The notes below the pieces were generated by a model, which saw nothing but the letters and a program-made list of their open reading frames with translations, did not search any database and was not told the origin of the DNA. Of a stretch of 64,000 nt of DNA, positions 22,569 through 33,376 are shown piece after piece. Position 1 is the stretch's first letter. Each line of letters opens with the position of its first letter. This stretch comes from Cenococcum geophilum 1.58. Taxonomy: Eukaryota > Ascomycota > Dothideomycetes > Gloniales > Gloniaceae. The stretch is from positions 1,612,001 through 1,676,000 of the forward strand of contig KV748183.1 of NCBI GenBank assembly GCA_001692895.1, in the 5' to 3' direction. The position numbers and the translations under genes are program-made.

Positions 22569-22855
22569 GCGCTTTGGCGAGATTTGTAGAAAACCTAAAC
22601 ACGGTTTATATGAGAAGACCTTATTAACTTTAACGACATTGATCTGCCCTTCCATAATACTTGTTAATATAAAGATTGCACCAAATTATAGAGAAAAGCC
22701 TACTCTATAAAGCTATGAGATCCTCAGCTCCTTATACCCGCGCGACGTTAAGAAAAAGTCGTCGCCGTAGAGGCCCCAATTCTACCTCTGCACCGCCAAG
22801 CCGCGCAGTAAACACCAACGCTGAACGCTTCCGCCCACGCCGGCAGCCCTCTGCG
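22569..22855. other. non-RIPed spacer
   Basis: Contains a 60-codon frame (22676-22858, plus) that ends in a basic, low-complexity stretch (RKSRRRRGP). No domain is recognised, so it is not called as a gene. Confidence 0.35.
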
Positions 22856-23370
22856 TAGAGCTATGGAGCTTTGCGAGAGCTCTGCGGAACAAATCTCAGA
22901 GGGAGACCTGCACAGAGCTCTGCACGGAGTTCTACCAAAGCTCTGCAAAAGCTTTGCACGAAGCTCCGCACGAAGCTCTACTTGAAGCTCCGCTCGAAGC
23001 TCTACTCGAAGCCCTATTGTTGATTCCTATTACCAAACACTAACTAAGTGGCGTTGTCGACAGTAGCAATTACAAATCGTAGTCGTCAACTCTATCGTCG
23101 GCATCGTTATCAGCGTTTCGCCACCTACCTCACATATATATAGTCTCTTTTCTTCACCTATATAGAGCTAGGAAGATTCTACAATCGCCTATACAAACGC
23201 CCGTACAAACGCCCATACAATCATCTCTACAAACGTCTCTGCAATTGATCGCCCGTACGAACGTCTGCACGTCTGCACAGCTACACACCTGCACGCCTGC
23301 ACGAAGCTCTGCACGAAGCTCTGCATACGGAGGTTCTGCATGAGGCTCTGCGCGAAGCTCTGCGTACGGA
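22856..23370. repeat. degenerate 12-bp-period repeat zone
   Basis: Two blocks (22856-23010 and 23171-23370) are built from variants of GAAGCTCTGCAC and TACAAACGCCYG. In the second block the unit shifts gradually from TACAAACGCCCG to TGCACGAAGCTC. The period is a multiple of three, so some frames give Glu-Ala-Leu-His-like repeats, but no long open frame spans the zone. It looks like a minisatellite rather than a gene. Confidence 0.6.
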
Positions 23371-23463
23371 TCTTCTTCGCCAGGTTTGATTTGGTAATTC
23401 TAGCTATCAGGAATAGCTTAGGGAGCTGTGGAAGTTGAGATAATTTGGTTCAAAGTAGGTGTA

Positions 23464-23797
23464 TCCCTTGCACCGATATCGTCCCTAGAGGTGTGGCCCG
23501 TGCACGGGATCAGAACATCAACTTCCTCGCGTCAAGTCGTAAATAGATAACTTTATTAATTAAATACACCACTAAAATGGTGCGCAATTATATATCCAAT
23601 GATATAGGTCTTGTGTAGCCTACTTAATATATTGTTTCCGAAAGTTGGGTCGCAAAAAGCCACTGCTTCGGGCTCTGGCACTTCCTCCTTTTGAGAGCTC
23701 TAGTGATGCGGCAGAATAACTTACCGCCCGTGTATGCACTTCATCGATTGGTGCGCACGGGCTACAGCCCTAAGGACGTAGTTATCGGTGCAAGGGA
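23464..23797. mobile_element. MITE with TA duplication (334 bp)
   Basis: The ends are TCCCTTGCACCGATA and its inverse TATCGGTGCAAGGGA. Similarity continues inward for about 45 bp, to GCCCGTGC on both arms. It is flanked by TA on both sides (23462-23463 and 23798-23799), as for Tc1/mariner/pogo insertions. The interior is non-coding and not RIPed, and includes a CACCA ... TGGTG hairpin. A non-autonomous element is the best reading. Confidence 0.65.
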
Positions 23798-23799
23798 TA

Positions 23800-23963
23800 T
23801 AGAGTAGTTACCTTTTTTAACGAAATTAATCTACACCCCTATAATAGCTATTATCTCAGAAATACCGTTAAATTAATCTATAGAAGCAGCTCTATAATCG
23901 ATTAATATATCTGCCCCATTAGCCTCCGCGATATTAAGCAGAAAGCGCCGCCGAATGGGTAAT
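23800..23963 (+). pseudogene. left fragment of an old degraded locus split by B1
   Basis: Sequence immediately left of the B1 target duplication ATATT (23964-23968). Joined to 47561 it forms one continuous pre-insertion sequence. It is RIPed, and there is no motif in this short piece by itself. It is probably the upstream part of the DUF6589-like remnant described at 47561-49590. Confidence 0.4.
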
Positions 23964-23968
23964 ATATT

Positions 23969-24390
23969 TGTTACGGACCTTATATCGGCAGTAGTGGCAC
24001 TACTAAGAAGAGACATAAACAGACTAGTGGTGGAAGCACGAGAGGTACTGGAACCAGTTAAGCTATAGGATAAGGGGTAACTAAGTTACATAATAAGTCA
24101 CGGGAGGAGATCTGTTAATCTGTGGGATCTATGGGATCTGCTTACGTACCTTACGTACCTTACGTACCTCGCGTACTTAAGTATTTCTTAGGCGCAGTAT
24201 TGTGTATTTAAAGGACTATAGTCCCTACCTAGATAGTTCTCTTCTTTGTAGTGAATCTTAGAATATAATTAGAGTTAATCTATTAGGTAACCACTCTACT
24301 AGTTATTATTAGGTTGTTGACTTCTTGTTTACCTATATACCTAGCCTATTAATAAGTCTACCGTAGTATCTCCTACAAGGCTTTGTTATA
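23969..24390 (+). repeat. 5' LTR of element B1 (422 bp)
   Basis: Starts TGTTACGG and ends TTGTTATA (the CA end mutated to TA). Includes the short tandem TTACGTACC repeated near 24145-24170. Overall less AT-shifted than its mate at 47134. Confidence 0.9.
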
Positions 24391-24431
24391 TATTTACTAC
24401 TAAGGTTATAGTATTAATAAAGTTAAACAAT

Positions 24432-27400
24432 ATGCCACTAAAAGTAGCAGTCACGATAGCGTTAACGGCAGCAACTACTTTAGGATTAGGTAACGATACT
24501 AATATAGCAGATACTAACTCTTAACTAGTTACTATTAGACAGCTATAGGAAATAGTTAATTAATTAATAGACAATAATAGGATATTTAAAGAAAGGATTA
24601 ACGGAATTGGAGCGGCTAAGGTTAAGCTACTATTAATTAAACGATTCTTAGAAGAGAAGTTAAAACTTAAAGGATTCCTTATGTAAATGCACTTTAAGGT
24701 TATATAAGAAGGAGTTAAACTAGAAACGCCTATGGATTAAGTTACTTACGCAGGATTATTTTTAACGGGGAAGGCACTTAAGTAGTTCGAGCCTTACTTA
24801 ACGGAGGTATAGGAATACGGCATAATGACCACTAACTAGGAGGTACGGTATATATTCTTAAGTTAAAATGGGTTTATAAAACGCTTAACGCAAATATTTA
24901 GAGACTTAGAGGTAATTACTATAGTAGAAAGAAAGCTTTAAAACCTAGTATAGAGAACTTTAGCAATCGAGTATATAATATAGTTTTAAATATTAGCGAT
25001 ATAGGTCGAATAGAATAATAAGGTGCTTATAGTATAGTATAAATAAGGACTTAAAGCGAAAGTCTAGGACGTAATTATCCTAATAGAAGATACGGATACC
25101 CTTAAAGAACTAATTAACTAAGTAATTAAGATTAATAATAGGATCTACCAAAGGGAATAGACTAAGAGAGGTTAGGATAGAGTTCTATAGTCGTATAAGG
25201 CGCAGAGCACGTAATAATAAAGTTAAAGTTAAAAACTATAGTATAGCGCAGAGCTAATGGACCTAAGCGGTACTAAAGAAGCCTATAAGAAATAGATAAA
25301 ACAACTATAGAAACCTAGAGGATAAGGATTAAGTAATTAAAGGTCTAAGGAGTAGAGGCTGAACTAGGGATCTTAGTAGTAGAAGACGTTTAGGCGGACT
25401 CTATAGTAAGAAAAATAGTTTAAAGACGGAGCTTATATAAATTACGGAAAATAGGGTTATTTTACTAGAAACTATAAAGATGGTTAGAGTTACTATATGG
25501 TAAAAGGAACTAGACTAGTAGAAGATATATATATATAGAAGAACGATAGTATACTACAAGGAATAAAAAAATGTTTAATTAAAAGTTTTGCGTTTTGTTA
25601 TAATAACGGATGCCAAATTTATAAAGACACTGAGTATAGCGTAAGCTATTAGCTATAGAAGCTAAAATTATTAAAGTTTAAAGGAACTAATAAACTATCT
25701 TATAGATCGCACATTAAAGATAATAAATTCGATATAGGCGAAATATTTAGTGACGATAAGGCAATAAAGGCAGCTTACTAGGAGCGTGTAGACCTTAGAG
25801 ATATTGTAATAAAGGTAAAGAATAATTCCACTATAGAATAGGGAATATTAGTAGGGATTAAGACCCCACTAAATATAATATCTATCGCTTTATAAGACGT
25901 AAGAGAAGTAGGATAGCGAACTACTTTAGCACTTAATAAAGGCAAAAGGCCATAGGCTTAAGATTCTTAAGAAGAAATAAGAGACGCTTAAGATTCCTAA
26001 GATAGGATAAGATACGCTTAAGGACCTATAACGGACAACAACCGATAGAGTAGAGTAATGGCTTAGTTTAGTAATATATAAATAAGCTTGGGATAAAGTT
26101 TCCTAAAGGCATAAGATTCTTAAGACAAGATAAGTAAGATTTAAGATTTTTAAGACGAGATAAGAATACTATAGAAGCCTAATTAAACTAAGGCTGGAGC
26201 TAAGCTTAAGTAAGGAGTAAGCTTAGGATTAAAAGTTTTATAAAACTAAGATTTTAACACCTAAATAAGAACTATTAAGAGAACCAACACTAAGATTAAG
26301 AAGTAAGAAGACTTTAAGGATTTACTTATAAGGCGAAAAACAAAGGAAACTATAGAGGAGTTTAGACAGAGAATCCTTATATAGTAAGAATAGAAACTAG
26401 ACTAGAGATCTAGTATATTAGGTTATATAAGGGATAAAGTACTTATACAAAGAATAATAAATAAGCCTAAGATAGGCACGCTAAAAGTAAAATGGCTTAC
26501 TAAATTAGAACAAGAAGAGGATCTAGAAATCCTTACTAGGTTTAAAGAACGATATATAAAAGGCTATTACAATATAGTAATAAGAAGATACTTCCTTATA
26601 GACAAGCCGTATATACTCTAATAGCTATACTAAAAGTGGTATAGATAGCGACACAATAATAAGTGGAAAGATTTCTATATATAGTTAGATGAATAAGTTA
26701 TTTAGGACCACCTAATTACGGAGAAGGCTATAAGTTATATTAAAGGAGCCTTAATTATAACGTTAAAGGATTTAGAGAAATAATTAGGGGACTAGAAAAG
26801 TAAAAGGCAAATCTTAATACCTATAAATAAAGTTATAACGTTTAGATTAATATAATAAAGGTTTAAACTTAAAAATAAAAATAAGTTAAGAGTTAACCTA
26901 AAGCACCTAGCGTATTATACGCTATTATAGATTATATATATAGATAATATATATAAAATGCACAAGAACCTAAAAGAAAAGAATTAGAAGTACCCTATAA
27001 GGATATATTAGGCGCCAGATAAGTAATAGTATAAGAATGCTAAGTATATATACGGATAGCATTTAATAAAAGTTTAGGAGTTAGGAGACTTAATACTTTA
27101 ACTAGAAAGATTTCTTATAGAAGAATACCTTAATAGATAATAGTAGTAGGAATGCCTAGGAAATATATGTCTATAGTATATAGAGGATAAAAAGCAAACT
27201 AGGTATTAGCTAAAGAGTAAGCTAAGTATATAAGGATTAAGTAGCTAATAGTTAGGAAAAGTAGAGGCCTATAGGACTAAAGGGAGCTAGTAGTAGAGCC
27301 TTAGACCCTTAAAGGAATTTAAGAATAACACTTAAATTTAAGAGTTAATTAGTAAGATTAATAGTTTAAAGTATTAATAAATAGTAGAGCAATAAGGAAC

Positions 27401-27548
27401 TATATTTTACTAGTAGTAGTTAAAAAAAATAGGATTACCTTATAAACAGAAGAAATAATCTTACCTATTAGTTATAATTTTAGGAGATCTAATAGCCTAT
27501 AGAGGAGGCATTATTAACCTTAAAATAGGACCTATTTAGATAACTATT
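24432..27548 (+). pseudogene. gag and protease part of B1 gag-pol, RIP-destroyed
   Basis: Begins at ATG 24432 (MPLKVAVTIALTAATTLGLG). The gag capsid region (KLKGFLM, MHFKVI) follows, then a zinc-knuckle remnant near 25432-25475 where Cys and His codons are now Tyr. The frame is interrupted by the copia insertion after 27548, within the linker before the reverse transcriptase, and resumes at 33377. TAG and TAA replace Gln and Trp codons throughout. Confidence 0.88.
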
Positions 27549-27723
27549 TGTTAGTTACATAAGGTGATATTATATATCTACAAGTTGTAGGTAGTATGAT
27601 AATTGTTATTGTATATATTTAAGGGGAAGGGTAAGGAACTTAAGGTTCCTCACCACGCTGGTGCCGCGGCGTCACGTAACAGCAATTTGCCCTACGTGAC
27701 GGCAACTTACCTTATTCCCAACA
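27549..27723 (-). repeat. 3' LTR of copia element (175 bp)
   Basis: TGTTAGTTACATAAGG ... CCCAACA. It aligns without gaps to 33197-33371. It contains the GTGCCGCGGCGTCACGT stretch shared by both LTRs. Confidence 0.9.
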
Positions 27724-27990
27724 CTAGTAACTCTTCTTTTATAGTTGTTATCTATATACACTTATAGATTGCTACTATATAAAGGTACAAAGCTATAAAA
27801 AAGAAGAAGAAGAAGAAGAAGAAGAGGAAGGGCGTTAGGGGTTAACGCGAAGACAAGTAGGCCGCTAAGGCGCTAATAGTAAGCGAGCCAATAGCGATTT
27901 TCTATCCTGGGGATAGAAAATCCTAATTAGCTGTTTAGAATTAGGGTCTACAGAATCCTTCTACTCCCTTTTAACCTAACCTTTAACTTA
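27724..27990 (-). other. 3' noncoding region of the copia element
   Basis: Contains a GAA microsatellite (about nine units, 27803-27833), a segment at 27851-27895 resembling the LTR of gypsy family A/E (GCCGCTAAGGCGCTA, then AGCCAATAG), and the hairpin at 27896-27922. No coding sequence is seen. Confidence 0.6.
27896..27922. repeat. hairpin 1, copia copy
   Basis: GATTTTCTATCC - TGG - GGATAGAAAATC: 12-bp perfect arms with a 3-base loop. The same hairpin with one swapped base pair is at 59338-59364 in gypsy element E. Confidence 0.85.
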
Positions 27991-30900
27991 TATACGTAGA
28001 GTATTTATATTAACAAACGTCTTTAGTGCCTTATTTAGGTTTACCTTTATTATTATATCTACCGGGTTATTTTAGCCATTAATTTATTAAATCTTAAAGA
28101 GTTTTTAACGCTTATAGAATTGCTAAAGTACTATAATATTAATTAGAAGACGCTTTTCCTTTATAGTACTAAGCTTAACTAAACACTTATAGAGGGAATA
28201 TAAGTCGGTGTATATAATTATAGAAATAGTAGGAAGTTTAAGCCGATCTATAATTATCTTAAGGGTAGTTATAATTGTAATTACTATATTAACCCCGCTA
28301 ACTATTCTATATATCTCTAACGCTAGAACGCTTTAAGTAATATACTTACGTTTAGTTAAGCTTTAATAAATAAGATTACCGTAGATCGTAAAGTCATTCT
28401 CTCTAGTAGATTTGTTTGTAATAATAATCTTATATTCTAGCTAGGAGCTAAAATCTTTATTATTTATAAACGATTTATTAATAAATACAAAGAGCTTAAT
28501 AGTAGGAAGGTTAATAGGCATATAAAGTAGTCCCCGATTAAGATAGTTTATTTACTAATAAAGGCGCTTATTTAGGGCAAGGACGTCCTCCTTAGTTAGT
28601 TTTTAATGTTAAGCGGCAATAGAGAAGTTAAAGGAAGCCTTAGGTTAATAGATAGAAGCAATATAAGCTCTATAAGCGCGTTACTCTATATATCTTTACT
28701 TTGGAGAATTAACGTTAATAACGTTAATTTTTTTGCCTTAACCCTTTTGGCGTAAAGCAATAGAATTCTTATTTAGGGAGAGGATACATCTATTAAAGAG
28801 TAATGGTATTATTAAATTAAGTCTTTCCTTTGGCTTTACTATAAGATTTGCCTTTACTAGCTTATCTTCTTTAAGAGCTAAGAATTGGTTATCTTTTAAG
28901 ATAATTATATTATTAGTTTATATGCTAATAATTCTAAATAGAGTTCTTATAGTTGTTATAAGGAAGCAGGGATTAAATATAGAAGTAGTTATTAAAAGCT
29001 TCTCCTTATAGTGCTTGCTATAGGTAGCCTACTAATAAGTTCCTACCTCTATAATTCTATATAGTGGCTTAAGTATAACTATAATTATATCTTCGGGATA
29101 TTAGTGGCAAATTTGCTCTAGAAGGAATGCTAGTATTAAGCGCTAAAGGCGCATCTCTAATTAAGTATAGGCCTAGGTAATATCTCGTAAATAAACTACT
29201 ATTCTATTCTTTATTAGGGAGGGAGCTAGCGCAATAATAACTTACTAACTAGCTTATTAAATTATAGGGGATTATATAAGAATTACTTCCTTACCGTCAT
29301 CGTTATAACCTTAAATAACTAGCCTTAATTTCTTAAATAGGGCATCAGTAGCCTTACCCTTAATCTTATTAACTATTCTTAACTTAAAGATACGGACTCT
29401 ATTAAGCTTAGTAGGGTTATACTTCTTAAATTTAAAAACTCCTCTTATAATAAGACCGTTAATTTCCTACTTATTAAATACTTAGAAAGGAGCTCTTAAG
29501 TTATAATACGACCTTCCTTTTAAAGCTATTTTGCGAGCTTAAAGTTAGCCTTCTCTTTAGCTATTATAAAGGCCATTAATAACTTAACTCTATTCTTAAT
29601 AGCGGCAATAAATTGCTCTTTAAAATTAATAAGATATTAGCAATTTTATAATCCCTTTAGGCGACCTCTACCGCGTTATAGTTATGGCACATCTACTATA
29701 ATTATATTAGGATTATAGTCGCCTTTTAGGGCACATTAATCGTGGTTCTCCTCTAGGGCATCTTCTAGGGTATCCTATAAAGGCTTAGAACTATTATCTT
29801 TATAGTAGGGCTTAATAATAGTTAAACGGAATTAAGTAGGTTTATAGGGCATCTAAAGAGTGCAAGTTTAACTATTAATTATACTAAGTTTATATAGGCC
29901 TAACTATTCTCCCTTTTTACGCTATACGCGTACCTTAGATTAGAGCGGCAGATTAAGCGTAGTTAAGGTATTTGGGCCATTTCTTATTCCTAGTACGTTA
30001 TTAACCTAGCGCGTAGCATAGAAATATTATACCTCCTTTATTACTTTATAAATAGCCTTAGCTCGTTATATAATAGAGGGAGATAGTAGGGAATTATTAG
30101 TTATTTAAGGGTAGGCGCTAAAGACTAGTAATATAAGTATAAGCCTATCTAGGCCAGTGGAATCATTAACAGCCTTAATAGCTATCTATAAGATAATTTC
30201 TTTATTAGCGTCCTCTAGTTCTAAAGAAATAATTTTATATGCTTAGTGTAATAGCGTATAGTATTACTCCACTTTTTTAATACTATTATATGCCTTAATA
30301 GGGACTTCCTTAACCTTAATTACTATTGCCTTTACCTATTACCAAAACTCTATAGATAAGAAGTTCCTTTCTATATTATAAATAACTTAATTAGGGGGTC
30401 CTAGGTAGATATTAATCTAGTATAATTAAAGGGTATCCTATATATTCTTAGCTAATATATCCTTTAGGAAGCGTGCGGCTTAAAAGGAGGTTAAGAAGTT
30501 AATAACTTAGAGTACTAGCTTACCACTAAGATATATAATGTTAATAATAATATAGAAATTAAAGTTATAGTTATCTTTAAGGGTGAACTTAAATTAGCCA
30601 GGGGACTTTTAGTTTATTTAGTAGTAGTAGCAGTACTTTATAAGATGCTTAATTGCCTTAACCTTAACCTTATAACCTACTCGCTAAAGAACCCTAAGTA
30701 GTTAGTAAACAGATAGGTGGCCAAAACGACGGTATAGTTAATGTAGCTCTAACTTAGTTAAGTGGCTTTAAGCAACGCTCCTTTCTAGCTATTAAAGGAG
30801 TAACTAAGGGTAACCCTACTTACGTATAACGGGTACCCAATTATCTCCCTAAATAAGCATATTTTTAAGGTTATTAAGCTTAACATCTAATTTATTTATA

Positions 30901-32700
30901 TCTTAGATGCAGAATAGAAACGGGGTATTTATGGGAATAACGTAGAAAGTAATATATTTTAATAGGGTTTAGACCTTAATTGTGCCGAGAGAGATTACAG
31001 TACCCTTACTAAAGCGAATTGTATATTAACCTGCCGTTAATTAATCAATCTAAACAGAGCTATTAAGCTGCTAAAGAGCTTGAACTTAAGGTTCTCCTAT
31101 TATAGATACTCCTGCGGCTCTAGTATCTGGCATAATATTATAAAAGACGTTCGCTAAGTATCTGTTATTAAAGAAGAACGCGGAACTTTCCTTTAGCTTA
31201 TTAAAGATATCTAATTTTGTGACAGAATGGAGCGTAGATTAGTTATTAAGAATAGTAACGGTTCGTATACTATTTACCTCACCATACTTAGTAAAGTATT
31301 AGTTAGGAGAATAGTCCTTAATTTCTATATCTATAAGGAGCTATTTAGCCTTGTTAACCTTATCCTTAAGGTCTTTTACGCCTTTATATTAAACTAAAAA
31401 GCTTTAAAAGTAGGCCGCAGTAACTTTATAATTTCTAACATTTCTTATACTTTATTAAAACTTATTATATGCCCCCTTTTGCTTATTAAGAGAGTGTCTA
31501 GTTAACTAGCAATTTAGCTTCTTATAAACGTAGCACTTTTTCTAACAGTTGCTCCAAAATAAACCTCTACAATTGCCTTATAGGCGATATTAATTATACC
31601 CTTTACCGTATCCCCTACCGTAACTACTATATATTTAATCGGTCCAGTTATAATTATATTAGTCTAGAATCCCGGTTTAAATAGGGTTTTTAGTATAGAA
31701 TTATTAGGATTCTTATATTTGTATTATAGTACCTATAGCAAAGCGTAGTTTAGTATATACTCCTTTAAATATATCTATAGGTTTATATAGCGCTAAGTTA
31801 TACTTAGGAACGCTATAGTAGGCTAAAATAACCTAGTCCCTTAGACTGTTCTTATTTTAGTAGGTTTTAATAAGACTATATTAGATTTTCTAGAGTTTAT
31901 TAAAGAGTAGTTAAAGACACTCTAAATAAGTCTTTATTAGGTTAGAAGTAATAACTCTCTAAAATATAGTCTCCCGCCATTCGGATATATAGAGTTAGTA
32001 ATTCTTATTAGTTTTAAAGTAGGCTCTAATAAGCTAAAGCATTATATTAAAGCTATAGTTTTTATCTATAATATAGTTGTAATAAAATATTATTACCTAT
32101 CCCTTTAATATAATAGAGAACGCGTAATAGAACTAGTGGCGTTAAATTTTAACCTTATTATAACAGTTATAAAAGACCTATGGTTTTACTCTAAGTATAT
32201 TATATAGTTCTCCTTTAAACTTTTTTTCTTCATCTAAATATACCTTTATTAAATTCGTAACTTCTTATAGTAAAGGCTTACCGGTTAGCTAGAATAAAGG
32301 AGTTAGAGATAGTAGAGGAAGTAGCGGAAGAGTAACTCTAGATAGGAAAGTACCTTTAGGTAGGAGATTAGCGTTCTAGGGGTTTTAATATAAATTAAAG
32401 TTGCCTTTTAAAGAATATAGGTTAGTTCTAGGTTTCTATAGTTAATATATAATTTTAGCTTCTATCTATATTGGTTTTTCTATACTAATAATAACGGCCT
32501 AAATATTACTAGTAATTAGGTTACTATTCTTAGTAATATATACCCCATTCCTATAGAGGAAGTCTTAAAAATCCTAAACAATATTAATATTTCTAAGTGC
32601 CTAGATATCGGCGGTTTATCCTACGAAATCCTCCCTAAAATATTCCTATAGTTATATATTAGCGTAGTATTTACCTTAGTAAAATAGAATATAGTATAGA
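27991..32700 (-). pseudogene. gag-pol of the Ty1/copia element, RIP-destroyed
   Basis: Read on the minus strand. A zinc-knuckle remnant (C-Y-V-Y-K-K-L-N-C) is near 31500-31550. The protease motif MPDT-R-AAGVS is near 31110-31140; the family normally has DTG followed by AAGVST, so a Gly-to-Arg change is visible. The end of integrase (LPLQSKVRVWR) is near 29920-29960. Reverse transcriptase runs about 28780-29450 with FKKYNPTKLNRVRIFK, GYNDDGKEVI, then LRDIT-AYT; the catalytic T-D-D is now T-N-N near 28909-28920. RNase H-like sequence follows down to about 28000. The upstream limit of gag is uncertain. Multiple RIP-type stops exclude function. Confidence 0.85.
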
Positions 32701-33196
32701 AGAAAGCTATTAACTTGTTATGCGGTATAAGTTATTATATTAAAGGCAAATTTATCCTAATCTTTATTAATAAGTTTCGTATATATAGCTACCCCTAATA
32801 GTAAGGAGTCTCTCTAGTTGTTTAAAGTAGGTATAGCCATATTTTCGGAGAAAGGGAAATATTATTAGTGTAGGGATTATTATTTAGTACGCGTTTATAA
32901 TAAGAATCTATAATTATAGGGCTTAGGACTAGTTCTAGCCTTAAATTATAAAGACTTATAACGCGTGTTATTCTACGTAATAGATATAAGAATCTATAAT
33001 TTAGGAAAGGCTTAGGACCAGTTCTGGCCTTTAGATCCTTAGATTTATAAAAGAGTTCTATTTAAGATTTAGGACCAGTTCTAACCTTAAGAGACAGCTT
33101 CCTCTAGCACGAGTAGCACTAATATAGTGGCTCGTCTCTTCTTAGTAAAATACCTAGCTGTTCTATAGTATAACTATAAAGTTAACTACTAATTAG
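32701..33196 (-). other. 5' leader/gag boundary of the copia element
   Basis: Sequence between the recognisable copia coding region and the 5' LTR. It has a short repeated phrase (TAGGACTAGTTCTAGCCTT and two variants, 32925-33085). No primer-binding site was assigned. Confidence 0.4.
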
Positions 33197-33371
33197 TGTT
33201 AGTTATATAAGGTAATATTACGTATCTATAAGTTGTAGGTAGTATGATAATTGTTATTATATATATTTAAGGGGAAGGGTAAGGAACTTAAGGTTCCTTA
33301 CTACGCTGGTGCCGCGGCGTCACGTGACGGCAATTTGCCCCATATAATGGCAACTTGCCTTATTCCTAACA
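33197..33371 (-). repeat. 5' LTR of copia element (175 bp)
   Basis: TGTTAGTTATATAAGG ... CCTAACA. It is the mate of 27549-27723 and differs from it only by transitions. Confidence 0.9.
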
Positions 33372-33376
33372 CTATT

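Larger units (their letters stand above)
27549..33371 (-). mobile_element. Ty1/copia element, complete, nested in B1
   Basis: 5823 bp on the minus strand, with 175-bp LTRs at both ends. The 5-bp duplication CTATT lies at 27544-27548 and 33372-33376. The homologous site in B2 (53355-53359) is empty, which proves insertion. The order from the right is gag with zinc knuckle, protease, integrase, reverse transcriptase and RNase H, the copia order. It is RIPed, though less completely than the gypsy copies in its LTRs. Confidence 0.93.

Noticed and set aside
22676..22948. Short overlapping frames at 22676-22858 (plus) and 22748-22948 (minus)
   Set aside because: Low-complexity, overlap each other and the 12-bp repeat zone, and show no recognisable motif.
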